Shown in pieces: positions 33,822 through 42,545 of a stretch of DNA of 64,000 nucleotides. The position numbers and the translations under genes were made by a program. The notes under the pieces are model-generated. The model worked only from the letters and a program-made list of their open reading frames with translations. It did not search any database and was not told where the DNA came from. This DNA is from Cyanobacteria bacterium OH_SFB_17 (GTDB lineage: Bacteria; Cyanobacteriota; Vampirovibrionia; Gastranaerophilales; Gastranaerophilaceae), in contig JAEWYI010000026.1 of assembly GCA_023395735.1 (NCBI GenBank), positions 1 through 64,000 on the forward strand. The letters are read 5' to 3'. Numbering within the stretch: the first letter of the stretch is position 1; every line of letters starts with the position of its first letter.

Positions 33822-35114
33822 ATGAAATATAATTTATTAAAGTCGCAGAGAGAATTTTTAGAGATTCCGCATGATTACAGCTTGGATGTGGCTGTTTATC
33901 AGGGAGGTTTTGGCTCCGGAAAAACTTTTGCAGGGTCTCTTCTTGGAATTTTATTATGTATGAAATTTCCTGGAATAAGAGGGCTTGTTGGCGCTCAGAC
34001 ATATACTTTGGTCAGAGATACTACACTTCAGACTTACTTTGAGCATTTGGATAATCTTAAATTTAAGGAAGGGAAAGATTATGATTGGTCTTCTTCGCTT
34101 CAAAAATTGACTTTTAAAAACGGTTCTGAGATTTTGTTTCGTCATTTTGATGAGCCAAATAAGTTGAAATCTTTAAACTTAGGATTTGTTGAAATCGAGG
34201 AAATGTCAGACATTCCTTTTTCTACGTTTAAGATGCTTTTGGGTAGAATGAGGCAGTCGGTAAAGTCTAATTGGCAAGATTTTACTTACAGGATTTTTGG
34301 GCATACAAACCCTGAATTTCAAAGGGGTTGGGTATATAAAACTTTTTTGGAAGATATAAAACCTAATTACAGACTTATTTCTGCTCCTACAACACAAAAT
34401 ATTTATTTACCTGAGGGATTTTGTGATGAGTTGAAAAAATTGTACGATGAAGAGTATTATAGAATTTTTGTTCTTGCTCAAAACGGGGAATATGATAAGG
34501 GGCTTATAATAAAAGATTTTTCATCCGAAAATATCAAAAATATTGAGTATCAGCAAGATATGGATTTGCATATTACTTGTGACTTTAACGTTGATCCAAT
34601 GGCGTGGATTTTAGCTCATAAAACCGAAGAAAAAGTTTTTTTCTTTGATGAACTTGTGATTGAAAACACAACTACTGCAAAGGCATGCGATGAATTTTTC
34701 TACAGATATCCAAAGCACAAAGGTAAAATTATAATTAACGGAGATGCATCAGGGGATAATAGAAGCTGTACAAGCGAGTTTACAAATTATGTAATCATAA
34801 AGAAAAAACTTGAAAGCTTTGGTTATCAAGATGTTGAAATTAAAATTAAGGCTTTTAATCCGCCAATAAAAAACAGAATTATGGCTTTCAATTCAAAAGT
34901 TCGCTCGGCTGATGGTGAGGTGAAGCTTTTTGTTGATAAAAAATGTGAAAAATTACTATATAATATATACAATTTGAGATACAAAGAAGGTTCTTCAAAA
35001 ATTGATTTGCCGACTTATACTCAAATAAAACAAGCAAAAGAATTGAAATTTCTTGGGCATCCAATGGATGCCGCCTCATATTTGGTTGAATTTTATTGGC
35101 CAATTTCTTTGTAA
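33822..35114 (+). CDS. terL: Phage terminase large subunit
   Basis: The start at the ATG at 33822 gives 430 residues; an in-frame TTG ten codons earlier is less likely. The ATPase has Walker A QGGFGSGKT (about 27-35) and a Walker-B-like LGFVEIEEMSD. The nuclease half has HITCDFNVDPMAW, INGDASGDN and the late HPMDAASYLVEF, the RNase-H-like metal-binding positions. It would pump DNA into the prohead and cut it. It is intact, with no frameshift. Confidence 0.9.
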   Translation: MKYNLLKSQREFLEIPHDYSLDVAVYQGGFGSGKTFAGSLLGILLCMKFPGIRGLVGAQTYTLVRDTTLQTYFEHLDNLKFKEGKDYDWSSSLQKLTFKNGSEILFRHFDEPNKLKSLNLGFVEIEEMSDIPFSTFKMLLGRMRQSVKSNWQDFTYRIFGHTNPEFQRGWVYKTFLEDIKPNYRLISAPTTQNIYLPEGFCDELKKLYDEEYYRIFVLAQNGEYDKGLIIKDFSSENIKNIEYQQDMDLHITCDFNVDPMAWILAHKTEEKVFFFDELVIENTTTAKACDEFFYRYPKHKGKIIINGDASGDNRSCTSEFTNYVIIKKKLESFGYQDVEIKIKAFNPPIKNRIMAFNSKVRSADGEVKLFVDKKCEKLLYNIYNLRYKEGSSKIDLPTYTQIKQAKELKFLGHPMDAASYLVEFYWPISL

Positions 35115-35190
35115 CAAATTGTTAATATAATTAAAGGTTATTAAAAAATATTCCGATATAAAAAAAGGATGATATAAAAGGAGTATTTTA

Positions 35191-36282
35191 ATGAGACTTT
35201 CAGGTATAAACTGGGGTAATTTGACACCCGATCAAATACTTGATATGGAAGAAAGCGGCGTAAGCGTTCCTTCTGAATATCTCGATTGGGCAGAGTCAAT
35301 GAATGGAAAGACCGACGACACCTTTGATGAAGTCACATCTACTGATTTGAACAATGATGCAGGTAGTACGAATGAGGCAAAGGCTTTGTATGAAGCTCTT
35401 TCTGATGAAGGTGTTTCGTTGATGGAAATTGCAGATATCTTTGAAAATAAATGCGAAGTTCAGGAATCAGATATGCTTGAGGCTATGACTCAGTTAAAAC
35501 AAGCGCAAGAAGAATCTGATAGCGTTTCAAATCAGCTTGATAACGAAACAGCAACAACTATGTCCGAATTGGATGATCTTTTGAACCAGCTTGGGATTTC
35601 TCAAAACAATAAAAATTCAGGGACAAATACTTCAGGCGATGATTCCAATGATATTGTGGATAATATTAACGGAGTAGTTAATGATTCAACAGGAGTGACA
35701 AACGGGCTTACCGCAAAACTTCAGGCTATCGGTTCAAAAATTTTATCGGTAGCAAAAAAAGCGACTAATGCTTCAGAAACTGCTAATCAAACTCTTGATA
35801 TTGCAGACAAACTGGCTGATAAGGGCGGTATAAATCTTGCCAAAACATACGTTGGAGCAACTCTTGGAGGTGCAGCAGGCGGAATACTCGCAGGCGGTGG
35901 AAGCATCGGTTTGGCTGCAGTAGGCCTTATCGGCGGATTTTCTTTGATTCCTGTAATTGGCGTAGGCGTCGGAATCGGAATGCTGTTGGGCGGATTGTTT
36001 GGCGGCGGCAAAAAGAAAAAATATGCCAAAGAAGCTCAAGAAGCAAATCAAGCTGGTCAGCAACTCCAGAGTTTTGCAGATCAGGCAAAAGCTCAGTCTG
36101 CAGAAGCTGCAAAAGCTAATGGTTTCTCCCTTGTCACAGGTTCAAAAGCTGTTCAGGCTATTAAAAAGGCAGCTTCGTCGATTTCAGCTGAGCAAGCAGG
36201 AACAGGCAGTGATTCTGTGGATTCAAGCACTCCTGAGGTGAGCACTGAAAGCGATGACTCAAATCCAAAGAAAAAAATATAA
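35191..36282 (+). CDS. Hypothetical protein with glycine-rich membrane segment
   Basis: The 363-residue protein is not recognised. The N-terminal half is acidic and helical. Residues about 210-275 form a long glycine-zipper-like hydrophobic stretch (LGGAAGGILAGGGSIGLAAV, continuing GIGMLLGGLFGGG) and then a basic KKKK run. The end is Ala/Gln/Ser-rich. Such segments occur in phage ejection proteins and pore-forming proteins. Position just after terL suggests a virion or lysis role, inferred only. AAAGGAG lies upstream. Confidence 0.5.
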   Translation: MRLSGINWGNLTPDQILDMEESGVSVPSEYLDWAESMNGKTDDTFDEVTSTDLNNDAGSTNEAKALYEALSDEGVSLMEIADIFENKCEVQESDMLEAMTQLKQAQEESDSVSNQLDNETATTMSELDDLLNQLGISQNNKNSGTNTSGDDSNDIVDNINGVVNDSTGVTNGLTAKLQAIGSKILSVAKKATNASETANQTLDIADKLADKGGINLAKTYVGATLGGAAGGILAGGGSIGLAAVGLIGGFSLIPVIGVGVGIGMLLGGLFGGGKKKKYAKEAQEANQAGQQLQSFADQAKAQSAEAAKANGFSLVTGSKAVQAIKKAASSISAEQAGTGSDSVDSSTPEVSTESDDSNPKKKI

Positions 36283-36301
36283 GATATAAATAGGTATTTT
36301 A

Positions 36302-36340
36302 TCAAAGCGGCGAAAAATCTTCGATTTTTCGCCGCTTTGA
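36302..36340 (+). terminator. 18-bp perfect hairpin
   Basis: 36302-36319 pairs with 36323-36340 around a 3-base loop, with a GCGGCG core and T-rich sequence after it. Confidence 0.75.
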
Positions 36341-36363
36341 TGTTTTATGAATGAGAGGTTTTT

Positions 36364-36594
36364 ATGTATAATTTATTACATTATTCGCCAATAATTATAG
36401 CGGTGATTGTTTTTTTGATACAGCAGAGAATAGTCGTTACTCCAGAGCAGTTGGAAAGAAAGCATCGTGAGATATTAAATGATGCAGAAGAGCGCTTTGC
36501 AACATTGAGCAGCGTGAGGGACTTGAAAGAGCAGTTTTGTGATATGAAAGAAAAAATTGATAAAATTTATGATTGCATTATCGCAGTCAAGTGA
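36364..36594 (+). CDS. Small protein with N-terminal membrane anchor and coiled coil
   Basis: The 76-residue protein has one membrane segment (YSPIIIAVIVFLIQQ) followed by a charged helix (LERKHREILNDAEERFATLS, then KEQFCDMKEKIDKIYD). That is the layout of an inner-membrane spanin or an anchored coiled-coil protein. It is the last gene of the module before the convergent speE gene, 3 bases away. The spanin idea is inferred. Confidence 0.5.
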   Translation: MYNLLHYSPIIIAVIVFLIQQRIVVTPEQLERKHREILNDAEERFATLSSVRDLKEQFCDMKEKIDKIYDCIIAVK

Positions 36595-36597
36595 TTT

Positions 36598-37434
36598 TTA
36601 GACTAGCTCTTTCAAAAAATTAGGAAGAGCAAAACAGGCTTTATGATATTCTTTGTTATAAATCTTACAAGTTTTTGTTATGGATTCACAACGTTTTTCA
36701 TCAATGTATGATAACGGCTGTACTTCAGTTGAACAAAACGCCCAAGACCAATAGCCTCCGGGATAGGTTGGAATCGGAGAGGCGTAAATTGATGTTATCG
36801 GAAAAACCTTTTTTAATAATTTATAGATTTTTTTGATTTCGTTTTGGTTTACTATCGGCGATTCTGATTGAGCGCAGACGATTCCATTTTTTTTGAGTGA
36901 GTCTTTAACGTCGTTGTAAAATTCTTTAGTGAAAAGTCCTTCGCCTGCACCTAAAGGGTCTGTGGAGTCAATCAAGATTATGTCGTATTCGTTTTTTTTG
37001 TTTTTTATAAAGCTTACGGCATCTTCGATTATTATTTTAACTTTTTTATTATCAAGTCCTTTCGAAATGGAGGGAAGATGTTTTTTGCAAGCTTTTATAA
37101 CAAGTTCGTCTATTTCGCACAAAACAATATTTTCAACAGTGTTGTGTTTTAAAACTTCTTTTATCGTGCCGCCGTCGCCGCCTCCTATGACAAGTATTTT
37201 TTTAGGATTTTTATGTGAAAGCATTGGAACGTGAGTTATCATCTCGTGATAAAAATATTCATCACCTTCTGTTGTCATCATAAGGCCATCAAGGGTTAGA
37301 ACTTTTCCCAAGCTTGAATCGGTCTCGATGATTTCTACTTTTTGGTAAGGTGATTTTTGAGAGAATAAAGTTTTATTTTTTTTTATAGCTATTCCAAATC
37401 CTGCAGGTGTAATTTCTGTGTAGAAATTTTTCAT
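36598..37434 (-). CDS. speE: Spermidine synthase
   Basis: The 278-residue protein transfers aminopropyl from decarboxylated SAM to putrescine. Motifs are LTLDGLMMTTEGDEYFYHEM, VIGGGDGGTIKEVL (SAM binding), IILIDSTDPLGAGEGLF with the catalytic aspartate, and YPGGYWSWAFCS. GGAGGT lies before the ATG. The HIT gene upstream (33 bases) on the same strand may be cotranscribed. Confidence 0.95.
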   Translation of the reverse strand: MKNFYTEITPAGFGIAIKKNKTLFSQKSPYQKVEIIETDSSLGKVLTLDGLMMTTEGDEYFYHEMITHVPMLSHKNPKKILVIGGGDGGTIKEVLKHNTVENIVLCEIDELVIKACKKHLPSISKGLDNKKVKIIIEDAVSFIKNKKNEYDIILIDSTDPLGAGEGLFTKEFYNDVKDSLKKNGIVCAQSESPIVNQNEIKKIYKLLKKVFPITSIYASPIPTYPGGYWSWAFCSTEVQPLSYIDEKRCESITKTCKIYNKEYHKACFALPNFLKELV

Positions 37435-37466
37435 TTTTTACCTCCTGAAATTTGGTTTATATTAAT

Positions 37467-37784
37467 TTATGATAGAGTGTTGGACATTACATGAAAATGC
37501 AGGTGAAAGATTACTTGTCCTTCTTCTTTTCCTGTGTTTACGTGAAGCCTGTATGATTTTATCTTCATTATTTTTGCGACTTCTTTTACGCCTTTTAGCA
37601 ATTCTGCCATCAAGTTTGCATCTTCAAGCTCGTTTAAAGAATCTACGTGAAATTTTGGAATCACCAAAACATGTACTTTTGCTTTTGGGTGAAGGTCGTT
37701 TATCGCAATCACGTAATCGTTTTCAAAAACTTTTGTTGAAGGTATTTCTCCATTAATGATTTTACAAAAAATGCATTCTGTCAT
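37467..37784 (-). CDS. HIT-family protein (HinT-like)
   Basis: The 105-residue protein starts CIFCKIINGEIPSTKVFEND and carries the histidine triad as FHLHFHVM. HinT proteins hydrolyse purine nucleoside phosphoramidates such as AMP-lysine. An N-terminal CxxC pair may bind zinc. GGGAG lies upstream. It is followed by speE on the same strand. Confidence 0.92.
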   Translation of the reverse strand: MTECIFCKIINGEIPSTKVFENDYVIAINDLHPKAKVHVLVIPKFHVDSLNELEDANLMAELLKGVKEVAKIMKIKSYRLHVNTGKEEGQVIFHLHFHVMSNTLS

Positions 37785-37885
37785 TATTTAATCTCCCTAA
37801 ATATGTTGTCTATAATTTATTTTCCATAGGGATTATAGCACAAATCATGTATTTGGTGAAAATAATTAATAGTCAAAATTTGCAT

Positions 37886-37910
37886 AAAAAAAAGGGGATT
37901 TTCATCCCCT
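37886..37910 (-). terminator. Minus-strand terminator
   Basis: GGGGAT (37894-37899) pairs with ATCCCC (37904-37909), followed by an eight-base T run on the minus strand. It would end a transcript coming from about 38140 or from proS. Confidence 0.75.
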
Positions 37911-37968
37911 CCCCTAGTTTTAAAAGTTTTAGTCTGCAGTCTGTTGAATGACTTATGCAGCTTCAAAC

Positions 37969-38139
37969 TCATCCCTCCCCAGGGCCTAGAGCGTATAGTC
38001 GGAATATGTTAGTGGAGTCGGCACTGTTTTTTACAGCGCTTTTTATATGGAAAATTTTATTTGATTCCAAAAATTTATTTATATATACGGCAAACATCGC
38101 AAAAAACGGCATCGCCGTTGAATCTTTTTTGGTTAGCAT
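37969..38139 (-). CDS. Possible small protein, 56 aa
   Basis: The frame opens MLTKKDSTAMPFFAMFAVYI and ends YALGPGEG. A good GGAGG lies eight bases before the ATG at 38137-38139, and a terminator lies about 60 bases past the stop. It has no recognised family. Shortness and modest coding character make this uncertain. The rest of 37785-38214 is AT-rich with no other candidate. Confidence 0.4.
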   Translation of the reverse strand: MLTKKDSTAMPFFAMFAVYINKFLESNKIFHIKSAVKNSADSTNIFRLYALGPGEG

Positions 38140-38214
38140 TTTAATAGCCTCCAATACCCAACACATGCATGATATGCCTTTTTTAGCTTAAATTAATCCT
38201 ATAAAAAGATGAAA

Positions 38215-38427
38215 TTATTGGTCATTGATTGAAGATTGTTCATTTTGTTGCATTTGTCTTGCATAATTTACTTGTTGAATCGCTTCTGTTTGAGCTTGGT
38301 TAACTTCATCCCTTGTTTTTTTGTCAACATTTCCAATAGGAGTCTTGGGGTCAAATTTAATCAGCGGATTGAATGCAAGTATTACAATTGCAATTATCAA
38401 TGTAATCAAAAGTGTCCAAATATTCAT
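38215..38427 (-). CDS. Small single-pass membrane protein
   Basis: The 70-residue protein has one N-terminal membrane helix (TLLITLIIAIVILAFNPLI), then KFDPKTPIGNVDKKTRDEV, then a Gln/Asn-rich charged tail. AAGGAGAT lies before the ATG. It lies just downstream of proS on the same strand. No family is recognised. Confidence 0.65.
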   Translation of the reverse strand: MNIWTLLITLIIAIVILAFNPLIKFDPKTPIGNVDKKTRDEVNQAQTEAIQQVNYARQMQQNEQSSINDQ

Positions 38428-38468
38428 TTTTATCTCCTTTGGATTTGGTTGAATTATTTTTATTTTAA

Positions 38469-40193
38469 TTAGCCTAAAATTTCTTTAATCAATTTTTCGA
38501 CAGCATCTTCAGGTTTAAGTTGTTCTAATTCGCCTGTTTTTCTTGTTTTGAATTCAACGTTGCCTTCTTGAATCGTTCTTCCGACTGTAACCCTATAAGG
38601 AAATCCGATTAAATCTGCATCTTTAAATTTCACGCCAGGTCTTTCATCTCTGTCGTCTAAAACAGCTTCAACACCAACTGAAAGTAATTTTTCATACATT
38701 TCTGTTGCGGTTTTCATCTGTAATTCGTCTTTTGTGCTAACAGGAACAATCACAACGTGATAAGGTGCAATTGCTGTCGGCCAAATTATTCCGTTGTCGT
38801 CGTGATATCTTTCAACCGCCGCTGCTGCTGTTCTTGAAATTCCAATGCCGTAACAGCCCATGATATATGGTTTTTCTTTGCCGTTTTCATCAAGATATAC
38901 AGCATGCATAGGTTCTGAATATTTTGTCCCCAACTTGAATATGTTTCCGACCTCTATTCCTCTTGTAACTTTAAGCTCAGCGCCGCATTGAGGACAAAAA
39001 TCGCCTGCTTTAACAAGACATAAATCTAAAAATTCTTCGTGAGCTTCAATATCTACGCCAAAGTTTGCACCAACCAAGTGTTTGTCTTGTTGGTTAATTC
39101 CAACTACAAAGTTTTTCATTCCTATAACAGATTTGTCAGCAATAACTTTTACGCCTGTCATACCCGATGCTCCGATAAATCCTTTTGCCGCTGAAAATCC
39201 GTTTTGGACCATAAGATCTTCGATCTCTGCAGCTGATGCAATTCTTACTTCGTCTGCGTTAAGCGCATTTTTGAGTTTTGTTTCTTCAAGCGCTCTATCA
39301 GCTCTTATGTGAACCAAAACATATTCTTTATCTGCAACATAGACAAGTGTTTTCAAGATTACTGAGTCAGGCACGTTTAAAAATTTGCTTAATTCTTCAA
39401 TAGTTGTTGTATTTGGTGTGTCAATGATTTCAGGTTTTGAAAATCCTCCGTCAAGCTGCACTTCAGGAAGTTTTGAGGTTGCATGATCTGAGTTTGCCGC
39501 ATAATCGCAACAATCGCAATAAAATACGTCATTTTCGCCCGCATCGGTTGTTGTTATAACCATGAATTCGTGGCTTACGCTTCCGCCTATCGCACCTGTG
39601 TCAGATTGAACCATTTTAGTTTCCAGTCCGCATCTTTTAAAAATTTTAGTATAAGCTTTTGCCATGTTTTGATACTCTTTGTCAAGTGCTTCTTCGCTTA
39701 CATCAAAGCTGTAGGCATCTTTCATTATAAATTCTCTGCCTCTTAATAAGCCAAATCTAGGCCTGATTTCATCCCTGAATTTTGATTGAATTTGGTATAA
39801 ATTTATAGGCATTTGCTTGTATGATTTTATTCCATCTCTTGCAATTGCCGTTATAATTTCTTCGTGTGTTGGTCCAAGGCACATATCTCTGTCGTGTCTG
39901 TCTTTTAGGCGCATAAGCTCACGTCCGTAGTGTTCCCATCTGCCTGATTCTTCCCAAAGTTCTTTTGGTTGAACAAACGGCATCAAAAGCTCTTGTGCTC
40001 CTGCATTATCCATTTCTTCTCTTACAATGTTTTCAACTTTTCTTAAAACTCTCCACATAAGCGGCAAGTAGTTGTATATTCCACTTGACAATTTTCTTAT
40101 ATAGCCTGCTCTTGCAAGCATTTTATGAGAAACAACTTCCGCATCTGATGGAAATTCTCTAAGGGTTTGTACAAAAAGTTTTGACATTTTCAT
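38469..40193 (-). CDS. proS: Prolyl-tRNA synthetase
   Basis: The 574-residue length and layout match the bacterial type with an inserted editing domain. Class II motifs are seen in GPTHEEIITAI and KFRDEIRPRFGLLRGREFIMKDAYSFD, then YGIGISRTAAAAVE. The YbaK-like insert is in the middle (residues about 240-400, with VLVHIRADRALEETKL). The C-terminal anticodon domain has YEKLLSVGVEAVLDDRDERPG. Confidence 0.96.
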   Translation of the reverse strand: MKMSKLFVQTLREFPSDAEVVSHKMLARAGYIRKLSSGIYNYLPLMWRVLRKVENIVREEMDNAGAQELLMPFVQPKELWEESGRWEHYGRELMRLKDRHDRDMCLGPTHEEIITAIARDGIKSYKQMPINLYQIQSKFRDEIRPRFGLLRGREFIMKDAYSFDVSEEALDKEYQNMAKAYTKIFKRCGLETKMVQSDTGAIGGSVSHEFMVITTTDAGENDVFYCDCCDYAANSDHATSKLPEVQLDGGFSKPEIIDTPNTTTIEELSKFLNVPDSVILKTLVYVADKEYVLVHIRADRALEETKLKNALNADEVRIASAAEIEDLMVQNGFSAAKGFIGASGMTGVKVIADKSVIGMKNFVVGINQQDKHLVGANFGVDIEAHEEFLDLCLVKAGDFCPQCGAELKVTRGIEVGNIFKLGTKYSEPMHAVYLDENGKEKPYIMGCYGIGISRTAAAAVERYHDDNGIIWPTAIAPYHVVIVPVSTKDELQMKTATEMYEKLLSVGVEAVLDDRDERPGVKFKDADLIGFPYRVTVGRTIQEGNVEFKTRKTGELEQLKPEDAVEKLIKEILG

Positions 40194-40428
40194 AATTGAT
40201 TTTTCCTCTCTAATCCTGATTTATCTATATTTTATCATAAAAGTATAAAACCGATAAGCCTATAGTGTAAAAAATAAATTAAGTAGTTCAAAAAAAGTAT
40301 TGATTATTTAAATATCATATTGTAAAATGCAATTGTAATGGTCATGGTGTTAAGTATTATTTTAGAGTAAGAAAAGAACGGTTAAATACTAGTTGAATGC
40401 GCTGCATTAGAAAGGAGCAAGTACTCCC

Positions 40429-40899
40429 ATGGATGGTCAGGAAGAAAAATATTTAATGTTCATATTGAACGAAGAGCATTATGGAATTCCTATCTTGAAA
40501 GTAAACGAAATTATTGGATTAATGGATATTACTCCTATTCCTAAAACGCCAATGTTCATGAAAGGTATCATTAACCTGCGTGGAAAAATAATTCCGATAA
40601 TGGATTTAAGATTGAAATTTTCAATGCAAGAACGAGCTTATGACGAGCAAACTTGTATTATTATTGTGGAAATTCCTATAGCCGGAAGAACAGCTTTTAT
40701 TGGAGTCGTGGTTGACAAGGTCGCTGAAGTTGTCAATGTACTTGATTCTGATATAGAATTACCTCCTCAATATGGTCAAGAGGTTGAATCAGGCTTTTTA
40801 ACAGGTATTGGAAAAGTAAAAGAAAATGTGGTAATGTTGTTAGATATCGAAAGAATTGTCAATTGTTCTGAAGTTACCGATATGGTTCAACATATTTAA
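40429..40899 (+). CDS. cheW: Chemotaxis coupling protein CheW
   Basis: The 156-residue protein couples chemoreceptors to CheA. Seen are YLMFILNEEHYGIPILKVNEII, then PMFMKGIINLRGKIIPIMDL and TAFIGVVVDKVAEVVNV, all standard. AAAGGAG lies upstream, and the adjacent CTCC can pair with the GGAG in a tiny hairpin. The receptor gene follows after 53 bases. No CheA is seen in the window. Confidence 0.93.
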   Translation: MDGQEEKYLMFILNEEHYGIPILKVNEIIGLMDITPIPKTPMFMKGIINLRGKIIPIMDLRLKFSMQERAYDEQTCIIIVEIPIAGRTAFIGVVVDKVAEVVNVLDSDIELPPQYGQEVESGFLTGIGKVKENVVMLLDIERIVNCSEVTDMVQHI

Positions 40900-40952
40900 C
40901 AGAAAAGAAAATAAGTAAAGACGGTATGTAGTTTTAATGGAGAATTAAAAAA

Positions 40953-42416
40953 GTGGATTGGATTAAAAATTTAAAAATTGCGCACAAATTAGCTGTAATG
41001 ATTGTTTTTTCATTGGTTTTTGTGTTGTTTATCGGTATAACGGGTTTTTTCTTTAATAGCAGATCATCAGATGGTATAAGCAAGCTTTATAATGAAAATT
41101 TGCTTTCAGTATCCAGATTGGGTGTTATTAGAGGAAACTATGAGCAAGGTATAGCTGATGTTTTATATTTGTTTGATGACATCAGTGCTGCTCAAAAAAA
41201 GCATTGGAAAGAAGATTTGAATGCTTTGAGAGCCGAAAACAAAGAGTTGCTTACTGAATATAAAAACAGCAAAATCAGCGATTATGAAAAAGAAAGATTG
41301 ACTGGGGTATTGGACAGAGCTGCTGTGTTCTGGCCTAATATGTATACTGCAATCAGCTACGCTGAATCAGGAAACCTTGCAATGGCAAGTAAAACTTTCA
41401 ACGAAAACTTGCATTATATTATAGAAGAAAGACAGCTCTTGGATGAGCTTATCAAATATAACCAAGATATTGCTGATAAAATTAACACGCAAAACGAAAA
41501 TGATGCAAAGGCATCAAGCACTATCTTGATTGTTTCTCTACTTCTTGCTTTCATCTTGCAAATGGGATTGGGATATATGATTTCCAAGATGATTACAGAT
41601 CCTATTTCTCAAGCGGTAGGTGAGTTGGAAGAAGGCGCTAACCAAGTTGCTGCCGCTTCTCAACAGCTTTCAGCAGCAAGCGAGCAACTTGCAGAAGGAA
41701 CATCTGAGCAAGCAGCCGCTATTCAAGAAACATCAGCTTCTATAGAAGAGTCTGATTCAATGGTTAAGCAAAATACAGATAATACTCAAGAAGCAGCTGT
41801 TTTAGCAAGAAAAGCTAAAGAATATGCTGAAAAAAGTAATGTTGCGATGGACAATATGGTTGTATCAATGGATGAGCTTAAAAAATCAAGCGACGAAATT
41901 GCAAAAATCATAAAAGTAATTGATGAAATTGCTTTCCAAACAAATATTCTAGCTTTAAATGCTGCGGTAGAAGCTGCAAGAGCAGGTGATGCCGGTAAAG
42001 GTTTTGCGGTAGTAGCTGAAGAAGTTAGAAACTTGGCTCAAAAATCAGCCCAAGCAACTAAAGATACTGCAAAAATTATTGAAAGAAATATTCACCTTTC
42101 ATCTCAAAGCTCAGAAGCTACACTTCAAGTGAATGAAGATATTAAAGAAATTAATACTCAAGCTCAAAAAGTAAGCGAACTTCTTAGCGAAATCGCTGTA
42201 GCTAGCAAAGAGCAAGCTCAAGGAATCGAGCAAATAGACAAAGCTATAAGACAAATGGAACAAGTTCTTCAAGCAAATGCTACAACAGCAGAAGAAAGTG
42301 CTTCAGCATCTCGTGAATTGTCAAGTCAAGCAGTAAGCGTTAAAGATATCGTTGGAACACTATATGCAATGGTAGAAGGCGCAGAAGCTTTGAATCGTAA
42401 ATTGATGAAATATTAA
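40953..42416 (+). CDS. Methyl-accepting chemotaxis protein
   Basis: From a GTG start (GGAG ten bases upstream) the protein has 487 residues. A membrane helix at about 10-33 is followed by a helical periplasmic domain of the four-helix-bundle kind. A second helix (about 188-210) and a cytoplasmic signalling domain follow. The tip motif [20 protein letters not shown], with [20 protein letters not shown] after it, binds CheA and CheW. The HAMP region after the second helix is very short. Ligand unknown. Confidence 0.93.
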   Translation: MDWIKNLKIAHKLAVMIVFSLVFVLFIGITGFFFNSRSSDGISKLYNENLLSVSRLGVIRGNYEQGIADVLYLFDDISAAQKKHWKEDLNALRAENKELLTEYKNSKISDYEKERLTGVLDRAAVFWPNMYTAISYAESGNLAMASKTFNENLHYIIEERQLLDELIKYNQDIADKINTQNENDAKASSTILIVSLLLAFILQMGLGYMISKMITDPISQAVGELEEGANQVAAASQQLSAASEQLAEGTSEQAAAIQETSASIEESDSMVKQNTDNTQEAAVLARKAKEYAEKSNVAMDNMVVSMDELKKSSDEIAKIIKVIDEIAFQTNILALNAAVEAARAGDAGKGFAVVAEEVRNLAQKSAQATKDTAKIIERNIHLSSQSSEATLQVNEDIKEINTQAQKVSELLSEIAVASKEQAQGIEQIDKAIRQMEQVLQANATTAEESASASRELSSQAVSVKDIVGTLYAMVEGAEALNRKLMKY

Positions 42417-42434
42417 TCGATTAAAATAAATATC

Positions 42435-42480
42435 AAGTGCTCATTTTGGCTTTTTTAAACCAAGTTGAGCACTTTTTATT
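42435..42480 (+). terminator. Terminator of the cheW-receptor unit
   Basis: AAGTGCTCA (42435-42443) pairs with TGAGCACTT (42466-42474), with a further inner TTGG/CCAA, and T5 follows. Confidence 0.8.
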
Positions 42481-42545
42481 TTTTACATATTGTAAGTAGA
42501 TTGAAAATTGTGTTATAATTTAAAAAGAATGAGTTTGAGGCAATA

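Noticed and set aside
24698..36594. An alphaproteobacterial-type gene-transfer agent
   Set aside because: The coat, portal and propeller proteins look podovirus-like, not like the siphovirus-type genes of the known agent, so any transfer-agent role would be independent.
24000..37000. An ordinary complete prophage
   Set aside because: No integrase, repressor, replication gene or tailspike is seen, and no tRNA or direct repeat marks an attachment site.
37955..38191. Plus-strand frame of 78 codons across the 37.8-38.2 kb gap
   Set aside because: No ribosome-binding site, and it overlaps the better-supported minus-strand small frame.
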